From Glandiceps talaboti (taxonomy: Eukaryota > Hemichordata > Enteropneusta > Spengelidae): a DNA stretch of 64,000 nucleotides. A program made the translations under genes and the position numbers. Below are positions 48,851 through 61,689 of this stretch, piece by piece (the first letter of the stretch is position 1; every line of letters begins with the position of its first letter). Below the pieces are notes generated by a model. The model did no database searches. It worked only from the letters and a program-made list of their open reading frames with translations, and was not told where the DNA came from. The DNA lies in contig NC_135569.1 in the NCBI RefSeq assembly GCF_964340395.1, positions 15,928,519 through 15,992,518 on the forward strand. The letters are read 5' to 3'.

Positions 48851-50058
48851 ATAAAGTAGGTAAACATAGTAGAGTTGTCTTAAATATTAGTAATCCAACG
48901 TAATTACCAATTTGTCATCCACTCAAAAATGTTCATGTATGTTCAACACAACTTTTATGCTATAACATGATGTCTAGAATTAATGCATAGTAAATTAAAA
49001 TGTCTTTTACACTCTACATTGTGATGGTGTTTGCACCCAACCATCGTAACTCATCATGGCTGTGAATTGACGATCGAGGTCTAAATGTTAACGTTTGTGG
49101 TATGCGTCTCGCTATCACCGGTAATACTCAAATTCCGATACTAATTTCAATTAGTGATGTAAATGCCAATGTTCAAAACCATTTGAAGTAACGCCATGAC
49201 GTACAGTAGAAGCCGTAATGGTCAAGAGTCATATTTCATGTCAAAAGATTAAGGAAGGCTAACCCGAGCGGGGTAGGTCCAACTCGGCCCATCGCCAACT
49301 CGGCCCGAGTTAGTTACAGTGACGTCAGGATATGAAATTGTACGTTCATTTTTACACAGTTTTTAAAAAGTCACACTATTGTTTCTTTTTCCAGAGATAG
49401 ACTTAAATATAGAAGAGAAATTGGGTTTGTCGATTTGAGATCCTGGTTCAAGGCAATCAGTGCCCACAAGTACGGTCTCACCAATTTTATTGTTACATAT
49501 GTGGAACCGATAAACTGCACACATTCCGTTGACAGGCGTACTTTGACTGTCACCATTTAGTGTTAACCCTTGTACAATTCTGTGTAAATGGTTGTATTTA
49601 AGATAACGTTTGGACAGCTCAAGTACACAAACGTCTTGTAAAATGACACGTAATAGCCGTTTACTTGAGACACTGACGATAGCCTTTTAAACAAATGGAA
49701 GAAGACGTGAGCTTTGTTTATTTCGAGAAAAGAGTTATTGGGTAGAATAAGGCTTACTGACATTAAGTACGGTGTAGCGCCTTCTAAATGACGTGATGAC
49801 AGATGAAAGTCGATTCGTTATCACTAAGTCAATTATTAAGACTGTGGTCGTGTGGGTGTATTTTGTCGTTAGTTTTGCAACGATAACACCCGATACCCTT
49901 CAATTCCAAAATAACTTTTACAGTTTATTCCCTTTAATTGTTTAACGGAATATATATGGTATCAGATATATGAAGAGGGAGGTCTGTGTTTTTGTGATGG
50001 CACATTTAAAGAGGAATGCTATTCATATCCACAAGAAAAACAAATTACAGTATGATTT
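48851..50058. other. Non-coding stretch
   Basis: A small GC-rich island at about 49260-49330 contains ACTCGGCCCGAGT (a 13-base palindrome) and GTGACGTCA, a CRE-like site. No gene is attached to it. Confidence 0.4.
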
Positions 50059-50448
50059 AGGCCTAATAAAAAAATTGTGTGGTTCCGGTTATCCGACACC
50101 ACCTAGTTTTTCACTGCCGACTCTAAACTTTGTTTTACATATTTGAGAACAAAATATTAAAATCGCGAAAATTGTGAAGTCTCGCCAGAAGTAATGGATG
50201 TGGAAACTGACATCAACTTAAAAAGACAATATAAAACTGTTCTTCCAATCTGTCATGGCTGTATATCTGATCGGAATAAACTAATAACACAGAGACCATT
50301 TGGAAAACAACAGAAAACATAACTACATGAACTAGACAATCACACATGACAAAAATATAATTAAATAAAGTAATAAATCTACCTACCCCACCTATTCTAA
50401 ACTTGAGCGTAATCGGAACCACACAATTTTTTTTATTAATCTTTGGCC
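50059..50448 (-). mobile_element. MITE family B copy, inverted orientation
   Basis: Starts AGGCCTAATAAAAAAATTGT and ends near GGAACCACACAATTTTTTTT. Relative to the 44989 copy it lies on the opposite strand. About 390 bp. Confidence 0.82.
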
Positions 50449-50486
50449 GAAGTGTATTGGAAATTAACCTAACTGATCATATATAG

Positions 50487-50895
50487 CAAAGGTAGTACAG
50501 CGTATTTCACAACAACGTGCAGCTTTTCTGTTTGATACATCCATGCAGAAACCAGGACATGCTACACGTTAAGATAGCAACTAACTGAAATGAACTACAC
50601 ATACCAACATACACTGAAACATCAAATGAACACCACAAATAACATTTTACGCGCACTTCATCGGGAGTTTGATACTAAGAAAAACATTGGCGCTCGAATG
50701 TCTGCATGGAGTTGCAATACATTTAAATGGTTGATTTCATTTAGATTAAATGTAGCAAAAAAAAATACAATCTTGCTATTGAAGTGTGGCATATACAGTT
50801 TATTGTTTGTTTCTGCGTGGTTGTATCAAACAGAAACGCTGCACGGTATTATGAAATTCACTATATTGCGTGCATACTAGGAGTAGCTGTTAATG
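50487..50895. mobile_element. Short inverted-repeat element, about 400 bp
   Basis: AACGTGCAGCTTTTCTGTTT then GATACATCCATGCAGAAAC near 50513-50553 is complementary, with few mismatches, to GTTTCTGCGTGGTTGTATCA then AACAGAAACGCTGCACG near 50806-50843. The interior 96-codon ORF shows no domain. It is the only copy seen in this window. Confidence 0.6.
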
Positions 50896-51321
50896 TAACA
50901 GACATGGTAGCTCCACACATTTGTTTGCTGACAGAGTCTCTCCTCTACTAAGGTAAAACAACACTTCGGAGGTCTGAAACACAAGAAGACGATCGTGTAC
51001 CATTCGTGTAAGATTATGTGTAATGAATATGATTTTGAATTTCAAAGTGTTTATTTTAAGTCTATGGTCCAAGTATCTATTTTCACTGAGCAGCCTTCAA
51101 CCTATCTTCTTACTATCAAAATACATGTAAAGACTTTTAATGAAAGTTCTACTACATCGATTAGAGGAAGTTGGTGGTCCCATCAATCATAATTATATGA
51201 CATCAAAATGATATCAGTGATATTTTAACGTGTTTGTTTCGAATTCCTGCTGTAGTTATTACGACTGCCATGTACTATCAAAGGTACACAGTGGCCGAAC
51301 TACACCAATCGTTGGTCAACT
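50896..51321. other. Non-coding stretch
   Basis: Nothing recognisable. Confidence 0.5.
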
Positions 51322-51810
51322 TAAAGCCACACCAGCTGCAACTGGAAAGTTTTTATTGACAATGTTTTGTACCTCCAATAACTGGTTGATAATAACGTTC
51401 ACCCTGAACAGTATTTCATCACCTTTGGGTAAGCATATTTTTGTACACACGATAAAGCAAATCAAATTGATTTTTTGGGTCCGCACTCAAAAATTAGCGC
51501 CCTCAACGACAATCACGATTTATGGGTGATATCAACCACTGATTAACATGTACAAGGTCTAATTATTGGTATTTCAACAATTTTCAGTAAATATACAGTG
51601 GCTGTCTGATCGAAAAATGATTATAATTACAACTAGTACAGTTTTAACATGGTGACAGATTCTAAATCAAGATTTCACCCAAGATTTAAACTTGTCACTA
51701 CACTACCTATAATTAACATTGACCACTAATTAACAGATTTTTATAAGTAACTGACCATGTTAATGAATATATCTTTGGTTATTTGATGAACAAATGTCGC
51801 AGTCGTAGCT
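51322..51810 (+). mobile_element. MITE family C copy
   Basis: Left end CACACCAGCTGCAACTGGAA, core TTAGCGCCCTCAACGACAAT and GGCTGTCTGATCGAAAAATG, right end GTCGTAGCTAGTGTAGG. About 490 bp, non-coding. Confidence 0.82.
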
Positions 51811-53304
51811 AGTGTAGGTTTAAGAATAAAACCGAGGAACAATGTCGTCCATAAGAACAAGATGTTGCTGGGTAGAGGTGTCTTCTGTGTCTACGTGTGG
51901 AGGTCTGACCCCAAAAGATGGTATTATTCAAATGATAGTTTGTAACATGCCTATCATTCGGATATATCTGTCTCGCTACCGTTTCAGATAGATCGGGGTC
52001 CAAGCGATTGCTGGAATAAGTTCTTAAGATGTTGAAATATCCAGGGTTACACAACCATCACATGTTTAAGTTAATACTTTCTTAATATTAGCGAAGCCAC
52101 AGCAGTTTTCTATGAAAGTTTAATCATTTTGTCAAAACACTTCTAAATTTACCATGGGATTACTGCCAATACGTCATCTGTTCTGTATCACAGACTACTT
52201 ATATCCTTCTTGATATCATTCTGTCAAGATGTAAAGTTTGATCTTTGAAGTACAGACACGTTCAGTACAATGTTGTGGATTGATTTGTTAAAAAGGGAAA
52301 CTTTACCAACGCGAATGTGATGATGGTTAGTACATTATGTCGTCTGTCACCACGTCTGCCACACGGGGATTTTAAGACTCTTCAGCCGAACATTCTCAAG
52401 CACTGATGACACAAAAATGACCTTTCTAGGGTACCATTTCACGTCGACTTTTAAGAAATGTGACCCTTAACCCGGGCACTTTACACTCCTTGATGTATGA
52501 ACACTTGGAAGGCGAAAACAAGTCATGATTAAATAAACTCAAGCCGTGAAATAATTCTAAATCAGTTCTAAATGACGACGGGTGAAAATTCCATGAACAT
52601 TAAGATGCCTGCATTTAAATCTAAGCATTTTGGCAGACGACAATGTTAAGCTTTACATTTTTTTAAACCACCTATTCAGGAATTTAGAATATTACAGAAC
52701 TAATATTGTAGTTTCGTTAATGCCATGATAACTGAATGTTACAAATTCAGAATTACTGGTCTTTGGTAAAATGTCAAATTTTATCGCAATGAAAAGCGAT
52801 ATTATTTTGAACAACTTATCAGACATTCATGAACGGATAAAGCATTATCCAGTAATAAAGTTATTTAAAAGTGACAATTTCGAAGAACAAAATATGACCG
52901 TTTTTTAGCAGCGCTTTGACTATTAATGACAGAAAACAGTCAGGCAACAAGTATCGCTAATACGTCGTACCCATTGTTATGCTTTGCAAAGGACGAGGTA
53001 ACTCTTGTCCTACCTCAGTGTAATCGCAGACAAGTATCTGTGCCGTAATCTGATCATTTCATCTATCAAGCTGGTGAACATGTTTGGTTACTCTACAACT
53101 GCTTACTAGATAACATTATTTATAATGTCACAAAATCGTTAATGATATGCCATATGATTGATATCTTATGACGTTAACACGACTGCTATCGATTTGAAAC
53201 TTTACATTACTATGTATGAGCGCCCTCTATCAACAGCAGCGTAATATGATAAATGAATGTTTCTTTATGACTCAAGCAATACGATAACATGTACACATAT
53301 TTAC
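51811..53304. other. Non-coding stretch
   Basis: No supportable gene or repeat family. Confidence 0.5.
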
Positions 53305-53850
53305 ACCTGCTTTAGCTGCAACTGGTACAGTTTTTTCATCGAGTAACCAAATATGTATTCACCAAAAAATCGAACAATTACATAAAAATACAACTTATCT
53401 GTTAAGGGGTCAATATTATCCGTAGGTAGTGTAGCGACGAGTTTGAATCTTGAGCGAAAGCTTGATTTTGAATCTGTCGCCATCTTAAAACTACACAGGT
53501 TCATACATAGTCCCAATGTAATTTTTCGACCAGACAACAACAATCTATAAAATGAAAATTGTTAAGGTATCAATAATCAGACTTTGTATATGTTAATTAG
53601 ACGTCGATTTTATCTATAAGTAATAAAATAACACGTTGATATCGTGATTGCCGTTGAGGGCGCTGATTTGTGAGTGCGGAACCTAAAATCAATTTGATTT
53701 CAGTAATTTTACCATATCGTGTATATAGCTGCAAAGATACGTTCATCCACAAGTAATTTAGTATTATTCAGGATGTACGATATTATGAGGAAATTATGTT
53801 TGACAAATATTTTCAAAATAAATGTTCCAGTTGCAGGTAGTGCCGCTAAT
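53305..53850 (-). mobile_element. MITE family C copy, inverted
   Basis: Left end ACACCTGCTTTAGCTGCAAC and right end GTTCCAGTTGCAGGTAGTGC show the family's inverted ends most clearly. The core on the minus strand contains AGCGCCCTCAACGGCAATCA. About 545 bp. Confidence 0.85.
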
Positions 53851-54309
53851 TTGATTTCATCAACGCGTGCGTAGTCAACAACTCAAAACAAAAACTGAAT
53901 GCGATTGAGTGTTTTGCAGATATCTACATAAAAATCATAAAATAATGTATACCACTCATATTTCGATAATCTCGTATATCAATTTAATGTCTTTGACAAA
54001 CAATTTCAGACATTTATTTTTTTAGGTTATCTGTTAACATTTTAGTTAATGAGATGATTATAGGTTGCGCTGTATGAACATCAACATTGAGATTGCTGCT
54101 GGTTTCTGATTTATCGGCTAAATGCATACAACTGCTGAGTTACAGTGGTCGCAAATATGGAAACCGCTTACAACGTGATCAACACTTGCAATACCTGAAT
54201 ACTTAGTCATTGTTGAAATGGTCGAAATCGAGAGTGAATGACAGTCAACTTCTTTTAATTTGTTAAAACATAAAACACTGAATTGAATGTGATATCGTTA
54301 CCTTAATAC

Positions 54310-54311
<2 letters not shown>
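53851..54311. other. Non-coding stretch
   Basis: Nothing recognisable. Confidence 0.5.

Positions 54312-54397
<86 letters not shown>
54312..54397. repeat. (TA)n microsatellite
   Basis: About 86 bases of TA repeat. Unlike three other TA tracts in the window, no hammerhead-like motif is visible in its flanks. Confidence 0.98.
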
Positions 54398-54398
<1 letters not shown>

Positions 54399-55894
54399 TC
54401 ACACATACCACATACACACAATACTATGATACATAAGGTAAGACTTTACTGAAATATTAATTTACTGAATGATTTTAAATTGGTTGAAGATGGCAGTAAA
54501 GGAAGGACAACGTCATTAACTCAATGATCCAGCACGTCATTGTTTTGATATGCAAATAATATAGATATGTAATTATGTATGCAAATGAATCATTCTCCCC
54601 GGATCTCCCGTGAAGAGAGCATGCTGTGTTAGTAGCCTGGGTGGAGTATTATTCAAACTAGAAAATAAAAATGAGTTTTGCTATCTTGTTGTAATCAATG
54701 GTGACGTCATATTACATCACGTATATAATATGCAAATATAATTGTTATGCAAATATGTGAAATAGCATTTGCTAATACAATATTCGATATAAAAAGAACT
54801 GTATACGTGGAATGCATACAGTGTAAGAATATTGTAAGCAAATATATTGGGTGAAAAGTAGGGCAAACAGACAGGACGCAAATAATCAAGGCATACACGG
54901 TTGAAGTTTATTGATTCATGAAAAGTTTAATGAATCTGTTCAACAAGGGAAAACCATTAATACCTTGTTATACAAAACCCTAGTCACAAATGACGACAAT
55001 TTCTTTCTAAATTATGACCCTTTCATCGTGTTATGTCGAAGAACTCAGCTTTGCGATCGAAGCAACTATAGATCATATCATGCTTAAGAGCTACTATCGG
55101 TCAAAAATCCAGGTACCCCAAGTCGACAGCTCCTGGAAAACAAACAAAAAGCAATATCCATTATCTTGGAGTAAGAGATACGCCATGTAATTTAGTTCGT
55201 AATAAGTAAATTCGTTTGCTCACAGCAAAAGAGTTTCGAATGTCATTCCACAGTGACTTCAAGTGTCTGCTATCAAATGGAATATCTCAGCTGAATATGC
55301 CTTGGAGGGTACCTAGTAAATGTGTGCTCTGTTTACACGCGATTTCGCTGATATAAAGCTTTTCAAAGCGGCAATATGTCTCAATTTAGCAATAGTATAA
55401 AAGTTCTCTATTTGACTTAAAACACTTAATGAGCAAAATCTCAAGGCCTTAGTTTTCTATCGGTGTGACGGTGCCAACGAGTATTCCCCGCCGGACAATA
55501 TTTTTGTCTCTCGGGAGAGCTTGTTTGGATCTCGTTAGAAGTAAAACGCTCTCATAATAATTGTATTTTTCGATTACTGCAAGTCCGCAATAGCTGGGTT
55601 TCCCTAGAGGAGTGTAGATTGGATTAGTGCTTGAACTCTACGAATATCCCATAGTCTCTCTACAAAGCTGTATGAGTTTTCACTCTCTAATTATTGTATG
55701 TTATTAAGATATGTAATTCGTGCAACACAATGTCATCTTGATATTGAAGTAAAAATGGTCACCATGGTGATATGCAGAACTGTGGTATGCTAAGGCATTA
55801 CTATTGCTGAAAGTCGTAACATGTTCTCTCCAATATTTTTTGTACAAACGAAACAAATATATAAAACTCGAAAGTGTCATCAAATTAATTCCCA
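54398..55894. other. Non-coding stretch
   Basis: TATGCAAAT-like octamers recur near 54550-54580 and 54728-54755. No gene is supported. Confidence 0.5.
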
Positions 55895-56420
55895 TTCAGC
55901 CTGCACTAGCTGCAACTGGAATGTATTTTTGATTTTTTTTGTTAAAGATACAATGACTTACTCGAAATATCGTGCAGCCTCAAGAGTATTTAAATGTGGG
56001 TAAAATTATTTTTTGTCCCCGTACACACGATAAATCAAATCAAATCAAATCAAATCAAATCAAATCAAATAAATTTAAGTCAAATTGATTTTTGGGTCCG
56101 CAACCAAAAATCAGCGCCCTCAACGGCGATCAAGATTTCAACCTGTTTCTGTACTGCTTATGGATAATGTCGATCACTGATTAACATGTACAATGTCTAA
56201 TTATTGGTATTTTGACAATTCGCATTGAATATATTGTAGTTGTCTGATCAAAAAATGATACTACAGTTACAACTAGTACAGTTTTAATATGGTGACAGAT
56301 TCTAAATCAAGATTTCACTCAAGATTTAAACTTACCACTACACTACCTACAGATAATATTGACCACTAATTGACAGATATAATGTCTTATAATAAGTAAC
56401 TGACCAGGGTTTAGTGAAAA
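55895..56420 (+). mobile_element. MITE family C copy with (AAATC)n expansion
   Basis: Left end GCCTGCACTAGCTGCAACTG, core ATCAGCGCCCTCAACGGCGA. A pentanucleotide (AAATC)n tract of about 40 bases lies at 56029-56071, where the other copies carry only one or two such units. Confidence 0.83.
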
Positions 56421-56582
56421 TTCTCAAATTGGTTCAAAATGTGTGTGTGCTAATATATTGTTTGACGTTGTCTATATAAGATTGTAACTAGATAGTCTCA
56501 CACTGCTTTGTTTAAATATCGGAAAGTTCGTTTGAAATATATAATTAAAGATTCAAATATAAAGTAATTTTAACACCTTATT

Positions 56583-56818
56583 AAAGTGGCCATATGGATG
56601 TGGATTGGGTATTTATTTTGGATTTTTAATTCATAAAACAATTTTATGAAGGCTTCCTACTTGAAAAATCAATGTGAAACAACATATGCCAAGTCTGTGT
56701 TTGTAACTCAATAAATTGCAGAAGATTAAATCTGAAAAGGTTCTTACATATTTTGTTGCCATTTTGCAATTAATTGAGTAAATAAATACCCAATCCTCGT
56801 CCATATGGCGACTTTGAA
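56583..56818. mobile_element. MITE family A copy, shortened
   Basis: Terminal repeats AAAGTGGCCATATGGATG and CGTCCATATGGCGACTTTGA are both present. The left arm is complete to CAGTCTGTG-like sequence, but most of the right arm is lost, so the long hairpin is gone. Confidence 0.8.
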
Positions 56819-57492
56819 ATGATAAAGATGTCACGAATGTCTGTTGTATACACATCTTTAGCACTGCATCGGAGAAACATTGTGTCAATAACTGTAACAG
56901 AAAGCTAAAGATGGCAAACATTAGAAGTAATCAAGTCATAGACAAACTTAAATTTCGTTTAGAATTTTCAATAACATTTCTAAATTTTTCAATAACTGAT
57001 GCTTAGTGTATGAGGGAGAGTGTATTAGTCGTACAGCGTTACTCTTATTCTGAGTTATTTGATTTTATCACAGGTGACCCCCAGTAGTTCATTGATCTAT
57101 CAAACGACAAACAGTGCGTTTACCGTATGCAGCAATCTGACACCCTGGATCGTTCAACGAAACGTGCCTTTTACTAGATCAGGCAAGCCTAGGCGGTCTT
57201 GCAATTTAAGACGTTGCTGATTTTTATCTTCATACGGACCTTGAACACTGGCAAGGACAGTACTTTTTATTATATGTATAATTTGTATTAATTTACAATC
57301 TGACGCTGATACTAGGTCTCTGTGTGTGACTTATACATGCGGCTAATTCAAAGAATATCACTTGCAAAGATATGGATTTCGGGAATTAAATTCGTTATCA
57401 TTTCCTAATTTGTTAATAATAGAGCATAGATATTAAGTTACCGCAGTTGAAGTGTAATTAAGATTGCAATATTTTGGCGTCTCAATCATATA
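56819..57492. other. Non-coding stretch before the 48-bp array
   Basis: No gene supported. Confidence 0.5.
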
Positions 57493-57505
57493 ACTTGTAA
57501 ATTAT

Positions 57506-59425
57506 AGATTAGAACAGAGAGAATATATCGATGTATTGTGCTTTCTAAATAATAGATTAGAACAAAGAGAATATATCGATGTATTGTGCTTTGTAAATTA
57601 TAGATTAGAACAAAGAGAATATATCGACGTATTGTGCTTTGTAAATAATAGATTAGAACAAATAGAATATATCGACGTATTGTGCTTTGTAAATAATAGA
57701 TTAGAACAAATAGAATATATCGATGTATTGTGGCTTGTAAATAACAGATTAGAACAAATAGAATATATCGATGTCTTATGCTTTGTGAATAATATATTAG
57801 AACAAATAGAATATATCGACGTATTGTGCTTTGTAAATAATCTATTAGAACAAATAGAATATATCGACGTATTGTGCTTTGTAAATAATATATTAGAACA
57901 AATAGAATATATCGATGTCTTATGCTTTGTAAATAATCTATTAGAACAAATAGAATATATCGACGTATTATGCTTTGTAAATAATAGATTAGAACAAATA
58001 GAATATATCGACGTATTGTGCTTTGTAAATAATCTATTAGAACAAATAGAATATATCGACGTATTGTGCTTTGTAAATAATAGATTAGAACAAATAGAAT
58101 ATATCGACATATTGTGTTTTGTAAATAATAGATTAGAACAAATAGAATATATCGACATATTGTGCTTTGTAAATAATAGATTAGAACAAATAGAATATAT
58201 CGACATATTGTGTTTTGTAAATAATAGATTAGAACAAATAGAATATATCGACGTATTGTGCTTTGTAAATAATAGATTAGAACAAATAGAATATATCGAC
58301 ATATTGTGTTTTGTAAATAATAGATTAGAACAAATAGAATATATCGACGTATTGTGCTTTGTAAATAATAGATTAGAACAAATAGAATATATGGACGTAT
58401 TGTGCTTTGTAAATAATAGATTAGAACAAATAGAATATATCGACGTATTGTGCTTTGTAAATAATAGATTAGAACAAATAGAATATATCGACGTATTGTG
58501 CTTTGTAAATAATAGATTAGAACAAATAGAATATATCGACGTATTGTGCTTTGTAAATAATAGATTAGAACAAATAGAATATATCGACGTATTGTGCTTT
58601 GTAAATAATAGATTAGAACAAAGAGAATATATCGACGTGTTGTGCTTTGTGAATAATCGATTAGAAGAAATAGAATATATCGACGTATTGTGCTTTGTAA
58701 ATAATAGATTAGAACAAAGAGAATATATCGACGTGTTGTGCTTTGTGAATAATCGATTAGAAGAAATAGAATATATCGACGTATTGTGCTTTGCAAATAA
58801 TAGATTAGAACAAAGAGAATATATCGATGTATTGTGCTTTGTAAATAATAGATTAGAACAAATAGAATATATCGATGTATTGTGCTTTGTAAATAATAGA
58901 TTAGAAGAAATAGAATATATTGATGTATTGTGCTTTGTAAATAATAGATTAGAACAAATAGAATATATCGACGTATTGTGCTTTGTAAATAATAGATTAG
59001 AACAAATAGAATATATGGACGTATTGTGCTTTGTAAATAATAGATTAGAACAAATAGAATATATCGATGTATTGTGCTTTGTAAATAATAGATTAGAACA
59101 AATAGAATATATCGACGTATTGTGCTTTGTAAATAATAGATTAGAACAAATAGAATATATGGACGTATTGTGCTTTGTAAATAATAGATTAGAACAAATA
59201 GAATATATCGACGTATTGTGCTTTGTAAATAATAGATTAGAACAAATAGAATATATCGACGTATTGTGCTTTGTAAATAATAGATTAGAACAAATAGAAT
59301 ATATCGACGTATTGTGCTTTGTAAATAATAGATTAGAACAAATAGAATATATAGACGTATTGTGCTTTGTAAATTATAGATTAGAACAAAGAGAATTTAT
59401 CGACGTATTGTGCTTTGTAAATAAT
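57506..59425. repeat. 48-bp satellite, forty units without an indel
   Basis: The marker AGATT of the unit recurs exactly every 48 bases from 57506 to 59378, which is 39 intervals with no length change. Because 48 is a multiple of three, three of six frames stay open: the plus frame reads NNRLEQIEYIDVLCFV per unit, and two minus frames read LQSTIRRYILFVLIYY and FTKHNTSIYSICSNLL. Units differ by single-base changes (AGA/CTA/ATA in the third codon, GAC/GAT, CAAATA/CAAAGA). A 96-bp higher-order pair is present at about 58619-58714 and 58715-58810. None of the three frames begins with an ATG outside the array: the plus frame meets a stop just upstream and its first ATG is inside a variant unit. 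I therefore treat it as a satellite rather than a gene. Confidence 0.95.
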
Positions 59426-60172
59426 ACAGTCATGGTTTGTGTTTTTATTGGGCAGTCTGTCTTGAAACCGTTCTATTACATATTCATTTATTATAGAATT
59501 GTTGACTTCGTTCGCCGCTTTGATCATTTATATAAACCGCGTAATAATACTAATAATAATGCAATTGCATATATATCATTTTGATAGTTACATTGAAACT
59601 GAAGCCCGTCTGTTCTGTCCACGTGATCTTTCATACCCAATCATTCCAGTCCTGCTAAAACGAAATACAACTGCTGACATCAGACCGTGGACGAACCTGT
59701 TACAAACAGGGGAAGTAAAGAACTGAATCGGATTAATAACACTTGGCTCAGCATGTTGGAAGTATAGAGACCTGTTGTATAAACTGTTAGATGAACACAT
59801 GGTTTACTTCATGGTGCCATTGATACATTGCATTAGTTTGCAACTACACAAAGTATTACTTAATGGTATCATTTCATAGCGCAAAAAATTGACCTATCAC
59901 ATCTAGAATGATATCTGAGATTGTAATATAGTTCAGTTCAAATGTCTTTAACTCATACCATCCTAGAGTGGATATTCTGTTGAGTTAACTCAATGAGATA
60001 ATTCGAGGTCAAAGATCGATCATGACATAACTAGCGATGTGCATGTGCTTCGTAAATGTATAATCAATTTGAGACAGATCTCTGTGAATCGTCAAATCAA
60101 CATTTGAATAATGTATGACAAGAGATATGCATGTGTATGTATATTTAAATGTGCAGGAATTATGCTGACTAA

Positions 60173-60182
<10 letters not shown>
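59426..60182. other. Non-coding stretch after the 48-bp array
   Basis: The plus frame of the array runs on to a stop at about 59584 without any recognisable domain. No gene supported. Confidence 0.5.

Positions 60183-60268
<86 letters not shown>
60183..60268. repeat. (TA)n microsatellite
   Basis: About 86 bases of TA repeat preceded by (TG)n. Confidence 0.98.
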
Positions 60269-60271
<3 letters not shown>

Positions 60272-60365
60272 AACGGGTTATACAGTCCGAATAAATAAAT
60301 ATATAAATACATACTATGAATATAAATATAAACATACAAAATTATGTTTATTATGACTGTTATTT

Positions 60366-60368
<3 letters not shown>

Positions 60369-60439
<71 letters not shown>
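60369..60439. repeat. (TA)n microsatellite
   Basis: About 70 bases of TA repeat, 38 bases from the hammerhead-like motif. Confidence 0.98.
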
Positions 60440-60443
<4 letters not shown>

Positions 60444-60477
60444 TATATAGTTTTGGTAGTATTGGAACTCTTTCTTG

Positions 60478-60520
60478 GTTGTAACTCGGAGTTTCACGCA
60501 TTGCGCGATCATCAGACAAC
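60478..60520 (-). ncRNA. Hammerhead-ribozyme-like motif (type I), probably from a Penelope-like element
   Basis: On the minus strand the 43 bases read stem I GUUGU, an intact CUGAUGA core (60509-60515), a stem II of CGC/GCG closed by a short loop, GAAA (60492-60495), a tiny stem III ACU/AGU, then UU and the second stem I strand ACAAC. All core positions of the hammerhead consensus are present. Reservations are the U-U opposition at the base of stem II and the very short stems II and III. Short stem III is known for Penelope-associated hammerheads, which often act as dimers. Cleavage would follow the second U, before ACAAC. Confidence 0.6.
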
Positions 60521-60611
60521 TGTATATATAACTCGGTGAGTGTCAATCTGCTAAGACAGTGCTCTATACCGCAGTGGCAGAGCGCAATAGTTTTGTAATA
60601 ATAAATATATA

Positions 60612-60741
60612 TATATATGATAAACATTTACACCGGCATGCAGAACCATTTATCCCTGGAAAAGGCAATACAGATCCAATACCAAAGCACGTCAACTCAG
60701 TCAACCACTCCCTTGCCGACTTCAAAATAGTAGGACTTTAA
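60612..60741 (+). pseudogene. Probable GIY-YIG-region fragment of a Penelope-like element
   Basis: The plus strand encodes about 40 residues ending NSVNHSLADFKIVGL. The pattern PxxxHxNSxxHSxxDFxVxGL is typical of the GIY-YIG endonuclease part of Penelope-like elements as I recall it. The frame stops immediately after. It lies 90 bases from the hammerhead-like motif but in the opposite orientation, so two insertions or a rearrangement are implied. Confidence 0.4.
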
Positions 60742-61689
60742 AAGATATTTTGGTTCAAGTGTCAAGTTCTATGATTTGTTCGCCGCCTGGTGATATAGGA
60801 AGTATCAATATTATCCGTACTTTAAAGTATTTCTCTCTCAGTTTTCCTTGACTCTTTTTGGAAATATGTGGTGCTGTCAAATGCTATGCTGTACTATGTT
60901 TGCCATTATTATGGAATTACAAATCATTGGTGTGTGACGTCAGAAAACAATCAAAAGATCGTAACTTTAACATATGAAAGTAATCTATATGAGCAAACAC
61001 TACAGTCACTATTGATTTTTGGAAGATGTTACATCAGCTGTGATGCCACGTTTCAAGCTAATCCTCAAATGTAGGTTAAGGTTCGACCTTGTGGGCAGAA
61101 GCATGCATTTCTCGATCCATGCTGTACATGTTTACAATATTAGTTTTCATACCATTGTACGCCTGGTTTTTAGATTTTGATTGGGTTCATTTTCATAAAC
61201 ACATTACCGTCAGCGACGAATTCACACTGTTGGCTCAATTCAGATGTACATTATAAAAGTAAAATTTGCATAGTGTTTGTAGATAAAACCTCATCTTTCT
61301 CTACCATTATAAAGCGTACATGAATTATGAATATCAAAATATAAGAAAGATGCAAAACACTTTAATTAAAGTGATACTTCAAACTATATTTATGCCATTT
61401 GATAATGATTGTGAACAGTACGTACAGTAATAATTCTTTGGTTATCGTTACAATTTTAACGTGTAAGTGTATTAATATCTAGAGATATACGTTTTCCAGG
61501 GTTTAGAGAGAATGTAAGAACGTTTGAGAATTTATACCTGACAAGAAGAGAAATACTGTATAACATAGTATGCTTTGATTCACGTCACATATCCAGGGAT
61601 GTGAATGTCTGCATGAATTATGAACATCTAGTGCGAGAATCCAGTACGTTTATTTTTTTGAAACGTCATTCGTAATCTCAGCTCTCATT
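60742..61689. other. Non-coding stretch
   Basis: No gene or repeat is supported. Confidence 0.5.

Noticed and set aside
50590-50880. 96-codon ORF on the plus strand
   Set aside because: Lies between the arms of a short inverted-repeat element and has no recognisable domain; probably chance.
54312-54397. Fourth hammerhead candidate beside the (TA)n tract
   Set aside because: Neither flank contains a CUGAUGA-like core with GAAA.
57536-59584. Very long open frame (about 680 codons) over the 48-bp array
   Set aside because: It is open only because the unit is 48 bases long without stops. There is no ATG before the array, and opposite-strand frames are equally open. Kept as a satellite.
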